Assembly: GCF_007625155.1 (NCBI RefSeq)
Contig: NZ_VMNK01000003.1
Location: 620,001-684,000 of the forward strand
Source: Denitromonas halophila
GTDB lineage: Bacteria; Pseudomonadota; Gammaproteobacteria; Burkholderiales; Rhodocyclaceae
DNA: 64,000 bases
Reading direction: 5' to 3'
This document shows positions 42,364-53,012 of the stretch, piece after piece. The translations under genes were made by a program, and so were the position numbers. The notes under the pieces are model-generated. The model saw only the letters and a program-made list of their open reading frames with translations, did not search any database and was not told the DNA's origin. Positions within the stretch are counted from its first letter, which is position 1; each line of letters opens with the position of its first letter.

Positions 42364-43245
42364 ATGATCCCTGCCCGCAACCTGATCGGGCTGGCGGTGC
42401 TGACCCTGATGTGGGGCATCAACTGGCCGGTGATGAAGCTCTCGCTGCGCGAGCTGTCGCCGCTGTATTTTCGCGCCATTACGATGAGTGGCGGCCTGCT
42501 GCTGCTGATCTGCTGGTATCGTTCGCGCCGCGTCAGTCTGAGCCTGCCGATGTCGGCGCTGCCGCAGGTGGTGCTGCTGGCGGTGCCGAACATTCTGGGC
42601 TGGCATGCGCTGTCGATTTTCGGGGTGCAGGCGCTGGCCTCGGGGCGGGCGGCGATTGTCGGCTTCACCATGCCGATCTGGGTGGTGATCATCGGCGTGC
42701 TGTTCTTCCGCGAGAAGATGACGCCGCGTCTGTGGCTGGCCACGGTCTGCTCGGCGGGCGCGGTGGTGTTGCTGCTCTGGCACGAGCTGGATGCCCTCAC
42801 CGGCCGGCCGGTGGGCGTGCTGTGGATGCTGTCGGCGGCCTTTTGCTGGGCGCTCGGAACCTTGTTGCTCAAGCGCGTGTCTGTGCCGCTGTCCACCGAG
42901 GCGCTGACGGTGTGGATGATCGGGCTGGTCGTGCCGGTGGTGTGGGTGCTCGCGGTGTCGCTGGAGCCGGTGCCGAGTCTGGATTTTTCGCCGACCATGT
43001 GGGTGGTGCTGGTGTATGGCTTTGCCATCAACTACGGCATTGCGCAGATTTTGTGGTTTTCGATTGCGCGCAGCGTGCCGCCGGTGGCCAGTGGCTTGTC
43101 GATCATGTTCATTCCGGTGATCGGGCTGGGCTCGGCGATGGTATTGACTGGCGAGCAGCCGTTTGTTGAAGATTATTTTGCCGCGGCACTGATTGTCGTG
43201 GCGCTGGCAACGACGCTTTTGATCGGGCGCCGAAGCAAGCCGTGA
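42364..43245 (+). CDS. EamA/DMT-family transporter
   Basis: A 293-residue inner-membrane protein with ten predicted spans in two EamA repeats. Repeat 1 begins LIGLAVLTLMWGINWPVMKL, with FRAITMSGGLLLLICWY and LASGRAAIVGFTMPIWVVII. Repeat 2 has MLSAAFCWALGTLLLKRVSV and PVASGLSIMFIPVIGLGSAM. These are usual for drug/metabolite exporters. Substrate cannot be read. It sits between the tpx terminator and the DUF481 gene, 45 bases upstream of the latter. Confidence 0.85.
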   Translation: MIPARNLIGLAVLTLMWGINWPVMKLSLRELSPLYFRAITMSGGLLLLICWYRSRRVSLSLPMSALPQVVLLAVPNILGWHALSIFGVQALASGRAAIVGFTMPIWVVIIGVLFFREKMTPRLWLATVCSAGAVVLLLWHELDALTGRPVGVLWMLSAAFCWALGTLLLKRVSVPLSTEALTVWMIGLVVPVVWVLAVSLEPVPSLDFSPTMWVVLVYGFAINYGIAQILWFSIARSVPPVASGLSIMFIPVIGLGSAMVLTGEQPFVEDYFAAALIVVALATTLLIGRRSKP

Positions 43246-43290
43246 TCTTGCCGGTGGGGCGGCACGGACTTCTTTGTGAAAGGACACGGA

Positions 43291-44232
43291 ATGGGGCGGA
43301 CGTTTCGCTCGGGGCTCGCGCTGGCGGGCCTGGTATGGGCCAGCCAGACGTTGGCGATGGTCACCATCACACTCGAAAACGGCGACCGCCTGCGCGGTGA
43401 GCTGGTGGCCGAGACGCCCACCGAATTGCGCTTGAAGCATCCGATGCTCGGCGATGTGGTGGTGGCGCGCGACAAGGTGCGCACGCTCGAAGACGGCGAC
43501 ACCGTGGCCCCGCCGCGCCCGAAGCCGACGATTGCCCGCGTGCCGGACAACGGGCTGCTCGGCTCGGGCTGGCTGACCGACTGGCGCCGCCGCATGGAAG
43601 TGGGCGTGAGCGGCGCCTCGGGCAAGTCGCAGAACCAGCGGATCAACGTTGGCTTCATGGCCGATTTTGAAGACACCGAGGAGCGCTGGAATCACCGGAC
43701 GCGTTTTTATCGCCGGCAGTCGGAGGGCGAAACCACTTCGCAGACGCTATCGGTCGCGCTTAACCGCGACGGCCTGGTGCCGGGTTCGCCACGCTTCTAT
43801 TTCACCGGCGGCCAGTTTGTGCGCGACGACTTCAAGGATTGGGGCAACCGCCTTAACGTGAACACCGGTATCGGTTACCAGTTTGTATCGACCGAGCGCT
43901 GGCGCTTGCTCGGCCGTAGCGGCGTGGGTGCGATCCAGACCTGGGGGGGTGAAGACGGCAGCCGGTTTGCGCCCGAGCTGTTGCTCGGCGTGGATTTGAA
44001 CTGGCGGGTGACGCGCCAGCATTCGGTCGCCCTGACCAATGCCTACCACCCCAATGTGCGTGAGCATGGCGTGTTTCGCAACATTACGTCGGTGGACTGG
44101 GTGATCGACCTGGACAAGAGCCTGGGGGCGGGTCTGCAGATTGGTGTGACCAACGAGTACGACTCGGCGCGCGAGCCGGGCGTGGGGCGCAACGACTTCA
44201 ATTACACCAGCTCGCTGGTGTGGCGGCTGTGA
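43291..44232 (+). CDS. DUF481-type outer-membrane protein
   Basis: A 313-residue secreted protein. A signal peptide (RTFRSGLALAGLVWASQTLA) precedes VTITLENGDRLRGELVAETP then LRLKHPMLGDVVVARDKV, a small beta domain seen in front of DUF481 barrels. The rest reads as amphipathic strands (MEVGVSGASGKSQNQRINVG, NHRTRFYRRQSEGETTSQTL) and ends DFNYTSSLVWRL, a barrel-like terminus. The ATG at 43291 has AAAGGA 6 bases upstream and is preferred to GTG at 43276. Function of the family is unknown; it may be a salt-stress or small porin-like protein. Confidence 0.8.
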   Translation: MGRTFRSGLALAGLVWASQTLAMVTITLENGDRLRGELVAETPTELRLKHPMLGDVVVARDKVRTLEDGDTVAPPRPKPTIARVPDNGLLGSGWLTDWRRRMEVGVSGASGKSQNQRINVGFMADFEDTEERWNHRTRFYRRQSEGETTSQTLSVALNRDGLVPGSPRFYFTGGQFVRDDFKDWGNRLNVNTGIGYQFVSTERWRLLGRSGVGAIQTWGGEDGSRFAPELLLGVDLNWRVTRQHSVALTNAYHPNVREHGVFRNITSVDWVIDLDKSLGAGLQIGVTNEYDSAREPGVGRNDFNYTSSLVWRL

Positions 44233-44240
44233 GGGTGTTG

Positions 44241-44365
44241 GGGGCCGGATGAATCCGGCCTCAGGCGAGGGGTATCAAAATTTGCGTTGTAGGGCCGGAT
44301 TCATCCGGCCTTGGGCGAGGTTGGATCGGCGTTGCCCAATCCGGCGGGTTGAAACCCGCCTTACG
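44241..44365. repeat. cluster of GGCCGGAT-type palindromes
   Basis: Two GGGCCGGATGAATCCGGCC-like hairpins (44241-44260 and 44290-44310) and one GGCGGGTTGAAACCCGCCTT unit fill the gap between the convergent DUF481 and DUF1330 genes. They match the units at 2818 and 10750 and could stop transcription from both sides. The last unit overlaps the DUF1330 stop. Confidence 0.8.
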
Positions 44366-44654
44366 GGTCGAGCCCCTCGACGCTGATCAGCCGCGCCGAG
44401 CTGCATTCGTCGCGAATGGCCTTGAGTCCTTGATAGATCGGGCCGGTGTAGAAGTCTTCCCAGGCCTGCATGGAGGGGAATTCGAGCACCACGATGCGCC
44501 GCGGCGACCAGTCGCCTTCGTACACCTTGTGGGCGCCGCCGCGCGCAAGATAGCGCCCGCCGGCCGCTTCGAGCGCGGGTTTTACCTTCTGGATGAATTC
44601 CTGGTAGCGCGGCACGTCTCGAATCTCGACATCGAAAATCACGTAGGCAGTCAT
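44361..44654 (-). CDS. DUF1330-family protein
   Basis: A 97-residue protein with a dimeric alpha/beta-barrel fold typical of DUF1330: MTAYVIFDVEIRDVPRYQEF, then VKPALEAAGGRYLARGG and WSPRRIVVLEFPSMQAWEDF, followed by YTGPIYQGLKAIRDECSSAR. The pattern 'D.....Y..Y...v...l...GG.y..rgg' is complete. Biochemical role unknown. It is 36 bases downstream of the norF-like gene on the same strand and may share its transcript. Confidence 0.88.
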   Translation of the reverse strand: MTAYVIFDVEIRDVPRYQEFIQKVKPALEAAGGRYLARGGAHKVYEGDWSPRRIVVLEFPSMQAWEDFYTGPIYQGLKAIRDECSSARLISVEGLDP

Positions 44655-44690
44655 GGGCAGCGCCTCCCGGAGGGTGTCAGTGGGGCCGAC

Positions 44691-44990
44691 TCAAAGTGTG
44701 GTGAGCCAAGCAATCTGTGGTCCGAACAGGTCGGTCAGGATCAGCATAACCGGTAGCGCGACGGCGTAGAAGCGCACCAGCCGGCGGATTGACGGATGCG
44801 CGCCGCCGAGCTCGAGAAAGTGATCAATCACGACCCGCCCCTTGAAGGCCATCATGGCGGCGACGGTCACCGTAACCCACAGCCCGGGGCTGCCCGCGTT
44901 GCCCAGCACGGCGCCGACCAGGGTGAGGCCAAGCAGTAGCAGCCAGGCGAGGGTGAGGCTGCGTTCGTTGTGCATGCGTGGCGTCCTCAT
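44691..44990 (-). CDS. NorF-like / cytochrome oxidase subunit IV-type membrane protein
   Basis: A 99-residue protein with three predicted spans (TLAWLLLLGLTLVGAVLG, GLWVTVTVAAMMAFKGRVVI, FYAVALPVMLILTDLF) and the middle motif MMAFKGRVVIDHFLELGGAH, as in NorF and small prokaryotic oxidase subunit IV proteins. ATG at 44990 overlaps the stop of the upstream norE-like gene (ATGA), so it is preferred to the ATG at 44975. It probably helps assemble or modulate nitric oxide reductase in denitrification. The catalytic norCB genes are not in the window. Confidence 0.72.
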   Translation of the reverse strand: MRTPRMHNERSLTLAWLLLLGLTLVGAVLGNAGSPGLWVTVTVAAMMAFKGRVVIDHFLELGGAHPSIRRLVRFYAVALPVMLILTDLFGPQIAWLTTL

Positions 44991-45586
44991 GGCAGTACGT
45001 AGAACAGCGGAAAGATCATCAGCCAGATCAGGTCGGTGGCATGCCAGTAGCAGGCAAAGGCTTCCAGACCGTCGTGATCCGTGGCGTCGTAGGCACCCAT
45101 CCAGGTGCGGAACATCACCCACATCAGCCCGAGCAGCCCCCAGCACACATGCACCAGATGGTTGAAGGTGAGGTAGTAATAGGCCATCTGAAAGACTTCG
45201 CCATTGCCCGACAGGCCTTGGGCGACATTCCACTGCACCTCGAAAAACTTGACGACTGGATAGCCCATGCCGGTGAACAGCGCCGCCGTGAGCCACTTGA
45301 GACAGGTGGCGCGCGCGTTGCGTCGCATGGCCATGACGCCGCGGGCGACGAAGTAGCTGCTGGTGAGCATGATCACCGTGTTGGTGACCCCGGCCAGGGT
45401 GGACAGTTGCTGTGGGCCGCCGCGGAAGGCGTCCGGGTGGTGGGCGCGGGCCACAAAGTAGACGAGAAACATCAAGGCGAACTCGGTGAGCTCGCAATAA
45501 ATGCCGACCCAGATCGCCTTGTTGCCGGGTATGCGACCAAGGACGGGCGCAATTGGCGCCGAGAAAACGGGTGTCGCGATCGACAT
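44987..45586 (-). CDS. norE: NorE-like heme-copper oxidase subunit III protein
   Basis: A 199-residue inner-membrane protein of the cytochrome c oxidase subunit III family in the NorE branch. It has five hydrophobic spans: IWVGIYCELTEFALMFLVYF (the E..EF..F motif), STLAGVTNTVIMLTSSYFVA, LTAALFTGMGYPVVKFFEV, YYYLTFNHLVHVCWGLLGLM and HATDLIWLMIFPLFYVLP. NorE aids function of the NO reductase. The gene begins 83 bases downstream of an FNR/DNR-like site and is followed by a coupled norF-like gene. Confidence 0.8.
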   Translation of the reverse strand: MSIATPVFSAPIAPVLGRIPGNKAIWVGIYCELTEFALMFLVYFVARAHHPDAFRGGPQQLSTLAGVTNTVIMLTSSYFVARGVMAMRRNARATCLKWLTAALFTGMGYPVVKFFEVQWNVAQGLSGNGEVFQMAYYYLTFNHLVHVCWGLLGLMWVMFRTWMGAYDATDHDGLEAFACYWHATDLIWLMIFPLFYVLP

Positions 45587-45668
45587 CTGTGGTGTCGTTC
45601 TCAGTGGTTTGGGGTGCTTTCAGTATGGTCAGGCCGCAACGCCGGGGCCAGCGCGACGTGGCGATTTC

Positions 45669-45682
45669 TTGATGTGGACCAA
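45669..45682. promoter_or_regulatory. FNR/DNR-like site upstream of norE
   Basis: TTGATGTGGACCAA has one mismatch to TTGAT-N4-ATCAA. It is centred about 90 bases before the norE start, leaving room for a promoter 41.5 bases downstream. Nitric-oxide-responsive DNR/NnrR control would fit the gene. The rest of the divergent gap 45587-46027 shows no convincing gene. Confidence 0.45.
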
Positions 45683-46027
45683 GCGGGGCATCAAGGTGCC
45701 CGATGGACGGCGGCGCCGGGGGAGAACCAGAGCACGGTCGTGCCGGCGAGGCGTCCGCCGCGGCTATCGAAGGCTTCGGCGCGCGGTTGGGGGGCGAAGC
45801 GGACGATGGACACGTGCCCGCACCGTAGGCGCGTCGGGCGGCTCGAGAACAGGGGCCTGCGCGTCGGAAATGGCCGGGCGATTCGGGATGCGCGGTTCGT
45901 TGTATGTAAGCTCATGTTTTAAAGCAATAAGTTCGTGAAACATTGCAGGGCAAGTCTGGCCTTGCGCGGCGCAAGCGAGTAGAATCGCGGCCTTGCCTTT
46001 TTGCCGTTTCTCCGCGCAGGACGCGTC

Positions 46028-47938
46028 ATGCTGTATCCCACTCGATTCGATGTCATTGTTGTTGGCGGCGGCCACGCCGGGACTGAAGCCGCGCTGGCGG
46101 CGGCGCGCATGGGCGTCAATACCCTGCTGCTGACCCACAACATCGAGACCCTCGGTCAGATGAGCTGCAACCCGTCGATTGGCGGCATCGGCAAGGGCCA
46201 TCTGGTCAAAGAGGTCGACGCGCTGGGCGGCGCCATGGCGGCGGCCACGGATGAGGCGGGCATTCAGTTTCGTATCCTCAACGCCTCCAAGGGCCCGGCG
46301 GTGCGTGCCACGCGTGCCCAGGCTGATCGCGTGCTGTACAAGGCGGCAATCCGCCGCCGGCTCGAAAACCAGCCGAATCTCACATTGTTTCAGCAGGCGG
46401 TGGATGACATCACTGTGGTGGGCGATCGGGTCACCGGCGTGGTCACGCAGTTGGGCATCCGCTTCGAGGCGCCGACCGTGGTGCTCACCGCCGGCACCTT
46501 TCTCAACGGCCTGATTCATGTCGGTTTGACCAGTCACTCAGGCGGGCGCGCCGGCGATCAGCCGTCGATTTCGCTGGGTCAGCGCCTGAAAGAACTCAAG
46601 CTGCCGCAAGGCCGACTCAAAACCGGCACGCCGCCGCGCATTGACGGCCGCTCGGTTGATTATTCGGTGATGACCGTGCAGCCGGGCGATGACCCGGTGC
46701 CGGTGTTCAGTTTCCTCGGTTCGGTGGCGCAGCACCCGGCGCAGCTGCCGTGCTGGATCACCCACACCAATGAGCGCACCCACGAGATCATCCGCAACAA
46801 CCTCGATCGTTCGCCGATGTATTCGGGCGTGATCGAAGGCGTCGGGCCGCGCTACTGCCCGTCGATCGAAGACAAGATTCACCGCTTCGCCGATAAAAGC
46901 AGCCACAACATCTTTCTTGAGCCCGAAGGGCTGGAGACGCACGAAATCTACCCGAACGGGATTTCCACTTCTCTGCCCTTCGATGTGCAGCTGCAGGTGG
47001 TGCGCAGTATTGCCGGCATGGAGAACGCCCACATCCTGCGTCCGGGCTACGCCATCGAGTACGACTACTTCGATCCGCGCAATCTCAAGCGTAGCTTCGA
47101 AACCAAGACGTTTTCGGGCTTGTTCTTCGCCGGCCAGATCAACGGCACCACCGGCTATGAAGAAGCCGCCGCGCAGGGCCTGCTCGCCGGTGCCAACGCC
47201 GCGTTGCAGGTGCAGGGGCGCGAGGCGTGGTGCCCGCGCCGCGACGAAGCCTATCTGGGCGTGCTGGTCGATGACCTGATCACCCGCGGCGTGGCCGAGC
47301 CCTACCGAATGTTTACCTCGCGCGCCGAGTATCGCCTCAGCCTGCGCGAAGACAACGCCGACCTGCGCCTGACCGAGCAAGGCCGCGAACTGGGCCTGGT
47401 GGACGATGTGCGTTGGGCCGCGTTCTGCGCCAAACGTGAAGCGATTGAGCGTGAAACGGCACGCCTCAAGGCGACCTGGGCACATCCGACCCGCATTCCG
47501 GCGGCGGACGCCGAGCGCGTGGTGGGCAAGGCGCTGGAGCGCGAATACACCTTTTTCGATCTGCTGCGCCGACCCAATGTGCGCTACGCCGATCTGATGA
47601 CCCTGCCGACCGCGCCCGAGACGCCGGAGACGGATGCGCAGGTGGTCGAGCAGCTGGAAATCGCCGCGCAGTATCAAGGCTATATCGACCGCCAGCTCGA
47701 CGAAGTGGCGCGCACCGCACAGGCCGAATCGACCACGCTGCCGCTGGATCTCGACTACAGCGAGGTGCGTGGCCTGTCGAAAGAAGTGCAGCAGAAACTG
47801 GCCGAGCACCGGCCCGAGACCATCGGCCAGGCCGGCCGCATTCAGGGCGTGACCCCGGCGGCCATCTCCTTGCTGCTGGTCTATCTCAAACGCAAACGCG
47901 GCGCCGCCGCCTTGAACGACGAAGTGAAACGCGCATGA
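46028..47938 (+). CDS. mnmG: tRNA uridine-5-carboxymethylaminomethyl modification enzyme MnmG
   Basis: A 636-residue FAD enzyme that, with MnmE, makes cmnm5U34 in tRNAs reading NNA/NNG codons. The dinucleotide site is [20 protein letters not shown], followed by [20 protein letters not shown], the hallmark GidA motif, and [17 protein letters not shown]. The catalytic-Cys region [10 protein letters not shown] and the C-terminal helical domain ending [20 protein letters not shown] are intact. ATG at 46028 begins directly before the FAD fold. The stop overlaps rsmG by four bases (ATGA). Confidence 0.97.
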   Translation: MLYPTRFDVIVVGGGHAGTEAALAAARMGVNTLLLTHNIETLGQMSCNPSIGGIGKGHLVKEVDALGGAMAAATDEAGIQFRILNASKGPAVRATRAQADRVLYKAAIRRRLENQPNLTLFQQAVDDITVVGDRVTGVVTQLGIRFEAPTVVLTAGTFLNGLIHVGLTSHSGGRAGDQPSISLGQRLKELKLPQGRLKTGTPPRIDGRSVDYSVMTVQPGDDPVPVFSFLGSVAQHPAQLPCWITHTNERTHEIIRNNLDRSPMYSGVIEGVGPRYCPSIEDKIHRFADKSSHNIFLEPEGLETHEIYPNGISTSLPFDVQLQVVRSIAGMENAHILRPGYAIEYDYFDPRNLKRSFETKTFSGLFFAGQINGTTGYEEAAAQGLLAGANAALQVQGREAWCPRRDEAYLGVLVDDLITRGVAEPYRMFTSRAEYRLSLREDNADLRLTEQGRELGLVDDVRWAAFCAKREAIERETARLKATWAHPTRIPAADAERVVGKALEREYTFFDLLRRPNVRYADLMTLPTAPETPETDAQVVEQLEIAAQYQGYIDRQLDEVARTAQAESTTLPLDLDYSEVRGLSKEVQQKLAEHRPETIGQAGRIQGVTPAAISLLLVYLKRKRGAAALNDEVKRA

Positions 47939-48570
47939 GCGATATGGCAACGCTGGAACGCGGGCTGGCTGCGATGGGCATTGAATTGCCCGAAGCCGCC
48001 CATGAAAAACTGGTGGCTTACGCCGCCCTGCTGGCCAAGTGGAACAAGGTGTACAACCTGACCGCGATTCGCGACAGCAGCCAGATGATGACGCTGCACC
48101 TGTTTGACGCGCTGTCAGTGCTGCCGCATCTGGGCGCGGTGACGCGCCTGGCCGATGTGGGCTCCGGCGGCGGCCTGCCCGGCATTCCGCTGGCCATCGC
48201 CCGGCCCGAACTGGCGGTGACCTCGATCGAGACGGTCAACAAAAAGGCGACCTTTCAGCAGCAGGCGAAGATCGAGCTCAAGCTGGCCAATTTTGAACCG
48301 GTCTGCGCGCGGGTCGAAGAAGTGCGTCGCGATCCGAGTTTTGACGGAATCATTTCGCGCGCCTTCTCCGAGTTGTCGGACTTCATTCGCCTGACCGCCC
48401 ACTTGCTGGCGCCGGGCGGACGTTTCTACGCCATGAAAGGCGTGTACCCTCACGAGGAAATCGCGCGCCTGCCCGAAGGTTTTCGGGTGGTCGAGTCGGT
48501 CGAACTGACGGTGCCGGCGCTCGACGCCCACCGCCACCTGATCATCATCGAACGAAACGGAAATGCCTGA
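47935..48570 (+). CDS. rsmG: 16S rRNA (guanine527-N7)-methyltransferase RsmG
   Basis: A 211-residue SAM methyltransferase acting on G527 of 16S rRNA. The N-terminal helix pair ends with [20 protein letters not shown], a signature of the family. The SAM motif is [20 protein letters not shown], and [13 protein letters not shown] and [16 protein letters not shown] follow. It overlaps mnmG at the start and parA by one base at the end (TGATG), giving a compact mnmG-rsmG-parA-parB operon. Confidence 0.96.
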   Translation: MSDMATLERGLAAMGIELPEAAHEKLVAYAALLAKWNKVYNLTAIRDSSQMMTLHLFDALSVLPHLGAVTRLADVGSGGGLPGIPLAIARPELAVTSIETVNKKATFQQQAKIELKLANFEPVCARVEEVRRDPSFDGIISRAFSELSDFIRLTAHLLAPGGRFYAMKGVYPHEEIARLPEGFRVVESVELTVPALDAHRHLIIIERNGNA

Positions 48571-49340
48571 TGGCCCGAATCTTTTGCGTGGCAAACCAGA
48601 AAGGCGGCGTGGGCAAGACCACCACCTGTGTGAATCTCGCTGCTGCTTTGGTTGCGCGCAAGCAGCGCGTGTTGCTGATCGACCTCGATCCGCAAGGTAA
48701 TGCCACCGGCGGCAGCGGCATCGACAAGCGCACGCTGACCCGCTCCGTGTACCACTTGCTGGTCGGCCTAGCCGACCTGGCCGCCGTGCGGGTGAGCTCG
48801 CCCACCGGCAAATACGATGTGCTGCCGGCCAACCGCGATCTGGCCGGCGCCGAAGTCGAGATGGTCGGCATCGAAGCGCGCGAACATCGGCTCAAAGTGG
48901 CGCTGGCCTCGGTGCGGGAAGACTACGATTTCGTGCTCATCGATTGCCCGCCTTCGTTGTCCTTGCTGACACTCAATGGCCTGTGTGCGGCCGACGGCGT
49001 GATCATCCCGATGCAGTGCGAGTACTACGCGCTGGAGGGCTTGTCCGACCTGGTCAACACGATCAAGAAGGTGCACGCCAACCTCAACCGCGATCTGAAG
49101 ATCATCGGTCTGTTGCGTGTGATGTTCGACCCGCGCATGACGCTGCAGCAGCAGGTGTCGGCGCAGCTCGAATCGCATTTTGGCGACAAGGTGTTCAAGG
49201 CCGTGGTGCCGCGCAATGTGCGCCTGGCCGAAGCGCCCAGCCATGGTATGCCGGGCGTGGTCTACGATCGCACCGCCAAGGGCGCCGTGGCGTATCTCGA
49301 CTTTGCCAAAGAAATGATCAAACGGGTGCAGACCCTCTAG
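48570..49340 (+). CDS. parA: chromosome-partitioning ATPase ParA (Soj)
   Basis: A 256-residue Walker-type ATPase that moves ParB-bound origins. The deviant Walker A motif is NQKGGVGKTTTCVNLAAALV with signature Lys at residue 11 and Lys16. Walker A' is LLIDLDPQGNATGG, and Walker B is DFVLIDCPPSLSLLTLNG. No N-terminal DNA-binding domain is present, as in chromosomal Soj. parB starts 13 bases after its stop. Confidence 0.96.
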   Translation: MARIFCVANQKGGVGKTTTCVNLAAALVARKQRVLLIDLDPQGNATGGSGIDKRTLTRSVYHLLVGLADLAAVRVSSPTGKYDVLPANRDLAGAEVEMVGIEAREHRLKVALASVREDYDFVLIDCPPSLSLLTLNGLCAADGVIIPMQCEYYALEGLSDLVNTIKKVHANLNRDLKIIGLLRVMFDPRMTLQQQVSAQLESHFGDKVFKAVVPRNVRLAEAPSHGMPGVVYDRTAKGAVAYLDFAKEMIKRVQTL

Positions 49341-49353
49341 GAAACGACTGACT

Positions 49354-50202
49354 ATGGCGCCTCCGAAACTCAAAGGTCTTGGTCGCGGGCTGGATGCCCT
49401 CCTCGCGGCAAACGCAGACGATACCGAGAAGGGCGAACTGCAGGTCTTGCCAGTAGGCGCCTTGCAGCCGGGCAAATACCAGCCACGCACGCGCATGGAC
49501 CCCGGTTCGCTCGAAGAACTGGCCGCCTCCATCAAGGCCCAGGGCGTGATGCAGCCGATCCTGGTGCGTCCGGTGGGGCCGGATCGCTACGAGATCATTG
49601 CTGGTGAGCGGCGCTGGCGCGCCTCGCAGATCGCTGGGCTGGATTCAGCGCCCTGCCTGGTGCGCGAGATCCCCGACGAGGCCGCGCTGGCCATGTCGCT
49701 GATCGAAAACATCCAGCGCGAAAACCTCAATCCGCTCGAAGAAGCCGCCGGTATTCAGCGCCTAATCGACGAATTCGAAATGACGCATCAGCAGGCCGCC
49801 GACGCGGTCGGTCGGTCGCGCCCGGCGGCGACCAACCTGCTGCGTCTGCTGCAACTGGCCTCGCCGGTGCAGGAGTTGCTGATGGCCGGTGATATTGACA
49901 TGGGCCATGCGCGCGCGCTGCTGCCGCTTGATCCGGCCGGACAGATCCAGTTTGCCAATCGCGCGGCGGGGCGAGGCTTGTCGGTGCGCGAGGTCGAGCG
50001 CCTGGTGCATCACGAGCTGAAGCCGCGCAGTCTGCGCGCCAAGGCCGCGCCCGACCGGGATCTGCTGCGTCTGGAAGAAGAGCTGTCGGATGCGCTCGGC
50101 GCAAGCGTCACGATCAAGGCCAATCGCAAAGGGGCGGGTGCGCTGTCGATCGGCTTCGGTAGCCTCGATCAGCTCGAAGGTCTGCTGTCGAGGCTGCGCT
50201 GA
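49354..50202 (+). CDS. parB: chromosome-partitioning protein ParB (Spo0J)
   Basis: A 282-residue CTPase and parS-binding protein. The N-terminus KLKGLGRGLDALLA binds ParA. The CTP-binding fold includes VLPVGALQPGKYQPRTRMDP, ILVRPVGPDRYEIIAGERRW (box with GERR) and ALAMSLIENIQRENLNPLEE. The helix-turn-helix is MTHQQAADAVGRSRPAATNL, and a dimerisation tail follows. No full parS site was found in the window, so the site must lie elsewhere near the origin. Confidence 0.96.
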   Translation: MAPPKLKGLGRGLDALLAANADDTEKGELQVLPVGALQPGKYQPRTRMDPGSLEELAASIKAQGVMQPILVRPVGPDRYEIIAGERRWRASQIAGLDSAPCLVREIPDEAALAMSLIENIQRENLNPLEEAAGIQRLIDEFEMTHQQAADAVGRSRPAATNLLRLLQLASPVQELLMAGDIDMGHARALLPLDPAGQIQFANRAAGRGLSVREVERLVHHELKPRSLRAKAAPDRDLLRLEEELSDALGASVTIKANRKGAGALSIGFGSLDQLEGLLSRLR

Positions 50203-50299
50203 GCCAGCCAATGCGTCATCCCGGTGCATGGCGCACCAGCGTTGACTGCAATGTCTTATAAATAACATCAGGGCTGGATCCAAGGCCCCGCGCGGATCA

Positions 50300-50320
50300 C
50301 GGCCCGACGGGCCGCTTTTC
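50300..50320 (+). terminator. probable weak terminator after parB
   Basis: CGGCCC-GAC-GGGCCG (50300-50314) is a perfect 6-pair stem followed by CTTTTC. It lies about 100 bases after parB and 50 bases before the atp promoter, so it probably separates the two operons. The T tract is short. Confidence 0.55.
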
Positions 50321-50369
50321 CAGCCGTGGCAAGGGTTTGGAGTGCGCCTTGTTGCGGTGCAAAACGGGT

Positions 50370-50398
50370 TTGACTTTACTACGGTAAACCCCTAGTAT
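50370..50398 (+). promoter_or_regulatory. sigma-70-type promoter of the atp operon
   Basis: TTGACT at 50370-50375 and TAGTAT at 50393-50398 are separated by exactly 17 bases, a good housekeeping promoter. Transcription would start near 50405. That excludes TTG at 50398 as the AtpI start and supports ATG at 50458. Confidence 0.65.
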
Positions 50399-50457
50399 TG
50401 CCGAGATTTTTTGAGTCGCTGATTGGCTATTTTGCGGATCAGCGCGTAAGGGAAGGG

Positions 50458-51629
<1,172 letters not shown>

Positions 51630-51647
51630 TAAAAAGTTTCTTTTTAA

Positions 51648-51941
<294 letters not shown>

Positions 51942-51988
51942 TCTCCGGGTCGTTTGTTTTACCCAACGAACCATAAGGACATCGCAAC

Positions 51989-52462
51989 GTGAATCTGAAC
52001 GCTACCCTGATCGCTCAGCTCGTGGTGTTCTTCATTCTGGTCGTCTTCACGATGAAATTCGTGTGGCCGCCCATTGTGAAGGCACTCGACGAACGGGCGA
52101 AGAAGGTCGCGGACGGGCTGGCGGCTGCGGATAAAGCGAAGGCCGATCTGGCCCACGCCGAGAAGAAGGTTGTCGAGGAAATGCGCAAAGCCCGCGAGTC
52201 GGCTGGCGATGTGCGCACCTCTGCTGAAAAGCAGGCATCCACTCTGATCGACGAGGCCCGTGCCGAAGCTGGCCGCATCATCGCCGCCGCGCGTGAAGCA
52301 GCAGAAGGCGAAGCCGCCGCTGCCGCTCAACGCGCCAAGGAAGCCCTGCGTGACCAAATTGCCATCCTGGCGCTCGCCGGCGCAGAGAAAATCCTGCGCA
52401 AGGAAGTCGACGCCAAGGCCCACGCCGAACTGCTGGCAAACCTGAAACAGGAACTGCAATAA
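51989..52462 (+). CDS. atpF: ATP synthase Fo subunit b
   Basis: A 157-residue peripheral stalk protein with one N-terminal span (LIAQLVVFFILVVFTMKFVW) and a long charged coiled coil (HAEKKVVEEMRKARESAGDV, and onward). It starts with GTG behind a TAAGGAC site. Length is normal. Confidence 0.96.
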   Translation: MNLNATLIAQLVVFFILVVFTMKFVWPPIVKALDERAKKVADGLAAADKAKADLAHAEKKVVEEMRKARESAGDVRTSAEKQASTLIDEARAEAGRIIAAAREAAEGEAAAAAQRAKEALRDQIAILALAGAEKILRKEVDAKAHAELLANLKQELQ

Positions 52463-52465
52463 GTC

Positions 52466-53002
52466 ATGGCCGAGAACGTCACCATCGCGCGCCCCTACGC
52501 CGAAGCCGCTTTCAAGCTGGCTGAAGGGGCTGGTGCGCTGGGGCCCTGGTCGGAAGCCCTGGATCGGATGGCCTTTGCCGCCTCCGATGAACGGATGAAA
52601 ACATGTATCAACGATCCCAAGCTCGGCGCTGACAAGCTCGCCGAGCTGTTTATCGGGATCGTTGGTGGTTCCTTCGACGATGCGCAGAAGAATTTTGTGC
52701 ATGTGTTGATCGAGAATGAACGTCTGCAGGTGCTTCCCGAGATCCGTGACCTGTTCGTTGTACGTAAGAACGAACACGAAGGCGTGCTGGATGCGGAAAT
52801 TGTTTCCGCTTTCCCGCTCGACGACGCAGCGCTGAAGACGCTGACCGAACAGCTTGAAGCCCGATTCAAGGCCAAGCTGAGCGTGTCGGTGTCGGTGGAC
52901 CCCGAACTGATCGGTGGCGTCACCATTACTATCGGCGATGACGTTATCGACGCCTCGGTCCGCGGCAAGCTCGCGAACATGGCCGCTGCGCTTAAGAACT
53001 AG
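52466..53002 (+). CDS. atpH: ATP synthase F1 subunit delta
   Basis: A 178-residue subunit that ties the stalk to the F1 head. It begins [15 protein letters not shown], the family start, and ends with [20 protein letters not shown] then [15 protein letters not shown], the family signature. It starts 3 bases after the atpF stop. Confidence 0.96.
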   Translation: MAENVTIARPYAEAAFKLAEGAGALGPWSEALDRMAFAASDERMKTCINDPKLGADKLAELFIGIVGGSFDDAQKNFVHVLIENERLQVLPEIRDLFVVRKNEHEGVLDAEIVSAFPLDDAALKTLTEQLEARFKAKLSVSVSVDPELIGGVTITIGDDVIDASVRGKLANMAAALKN

Positions 53003-53012
53003 GAGCATTGGA

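Noticed and set aside
45691-45915. 74-codon minus-strand frame in the norE-mnmG gap
   Set aside because: No ribosome site, no similarity that I recognise, and codon use typical of random GC-rich DNA.
45931-45942. Half of a parS site (TTCGTGAAACA)
   Set aside because: parS needs both halves of TGTTTCACGTGAAACA. The left half here (AATAAGT) does not match, and no full copy was seen in the window.
50398-50457. TTG start giving a longer AtpI
   Set aside because: The codon overlaps the -10 box of the atp promoter.
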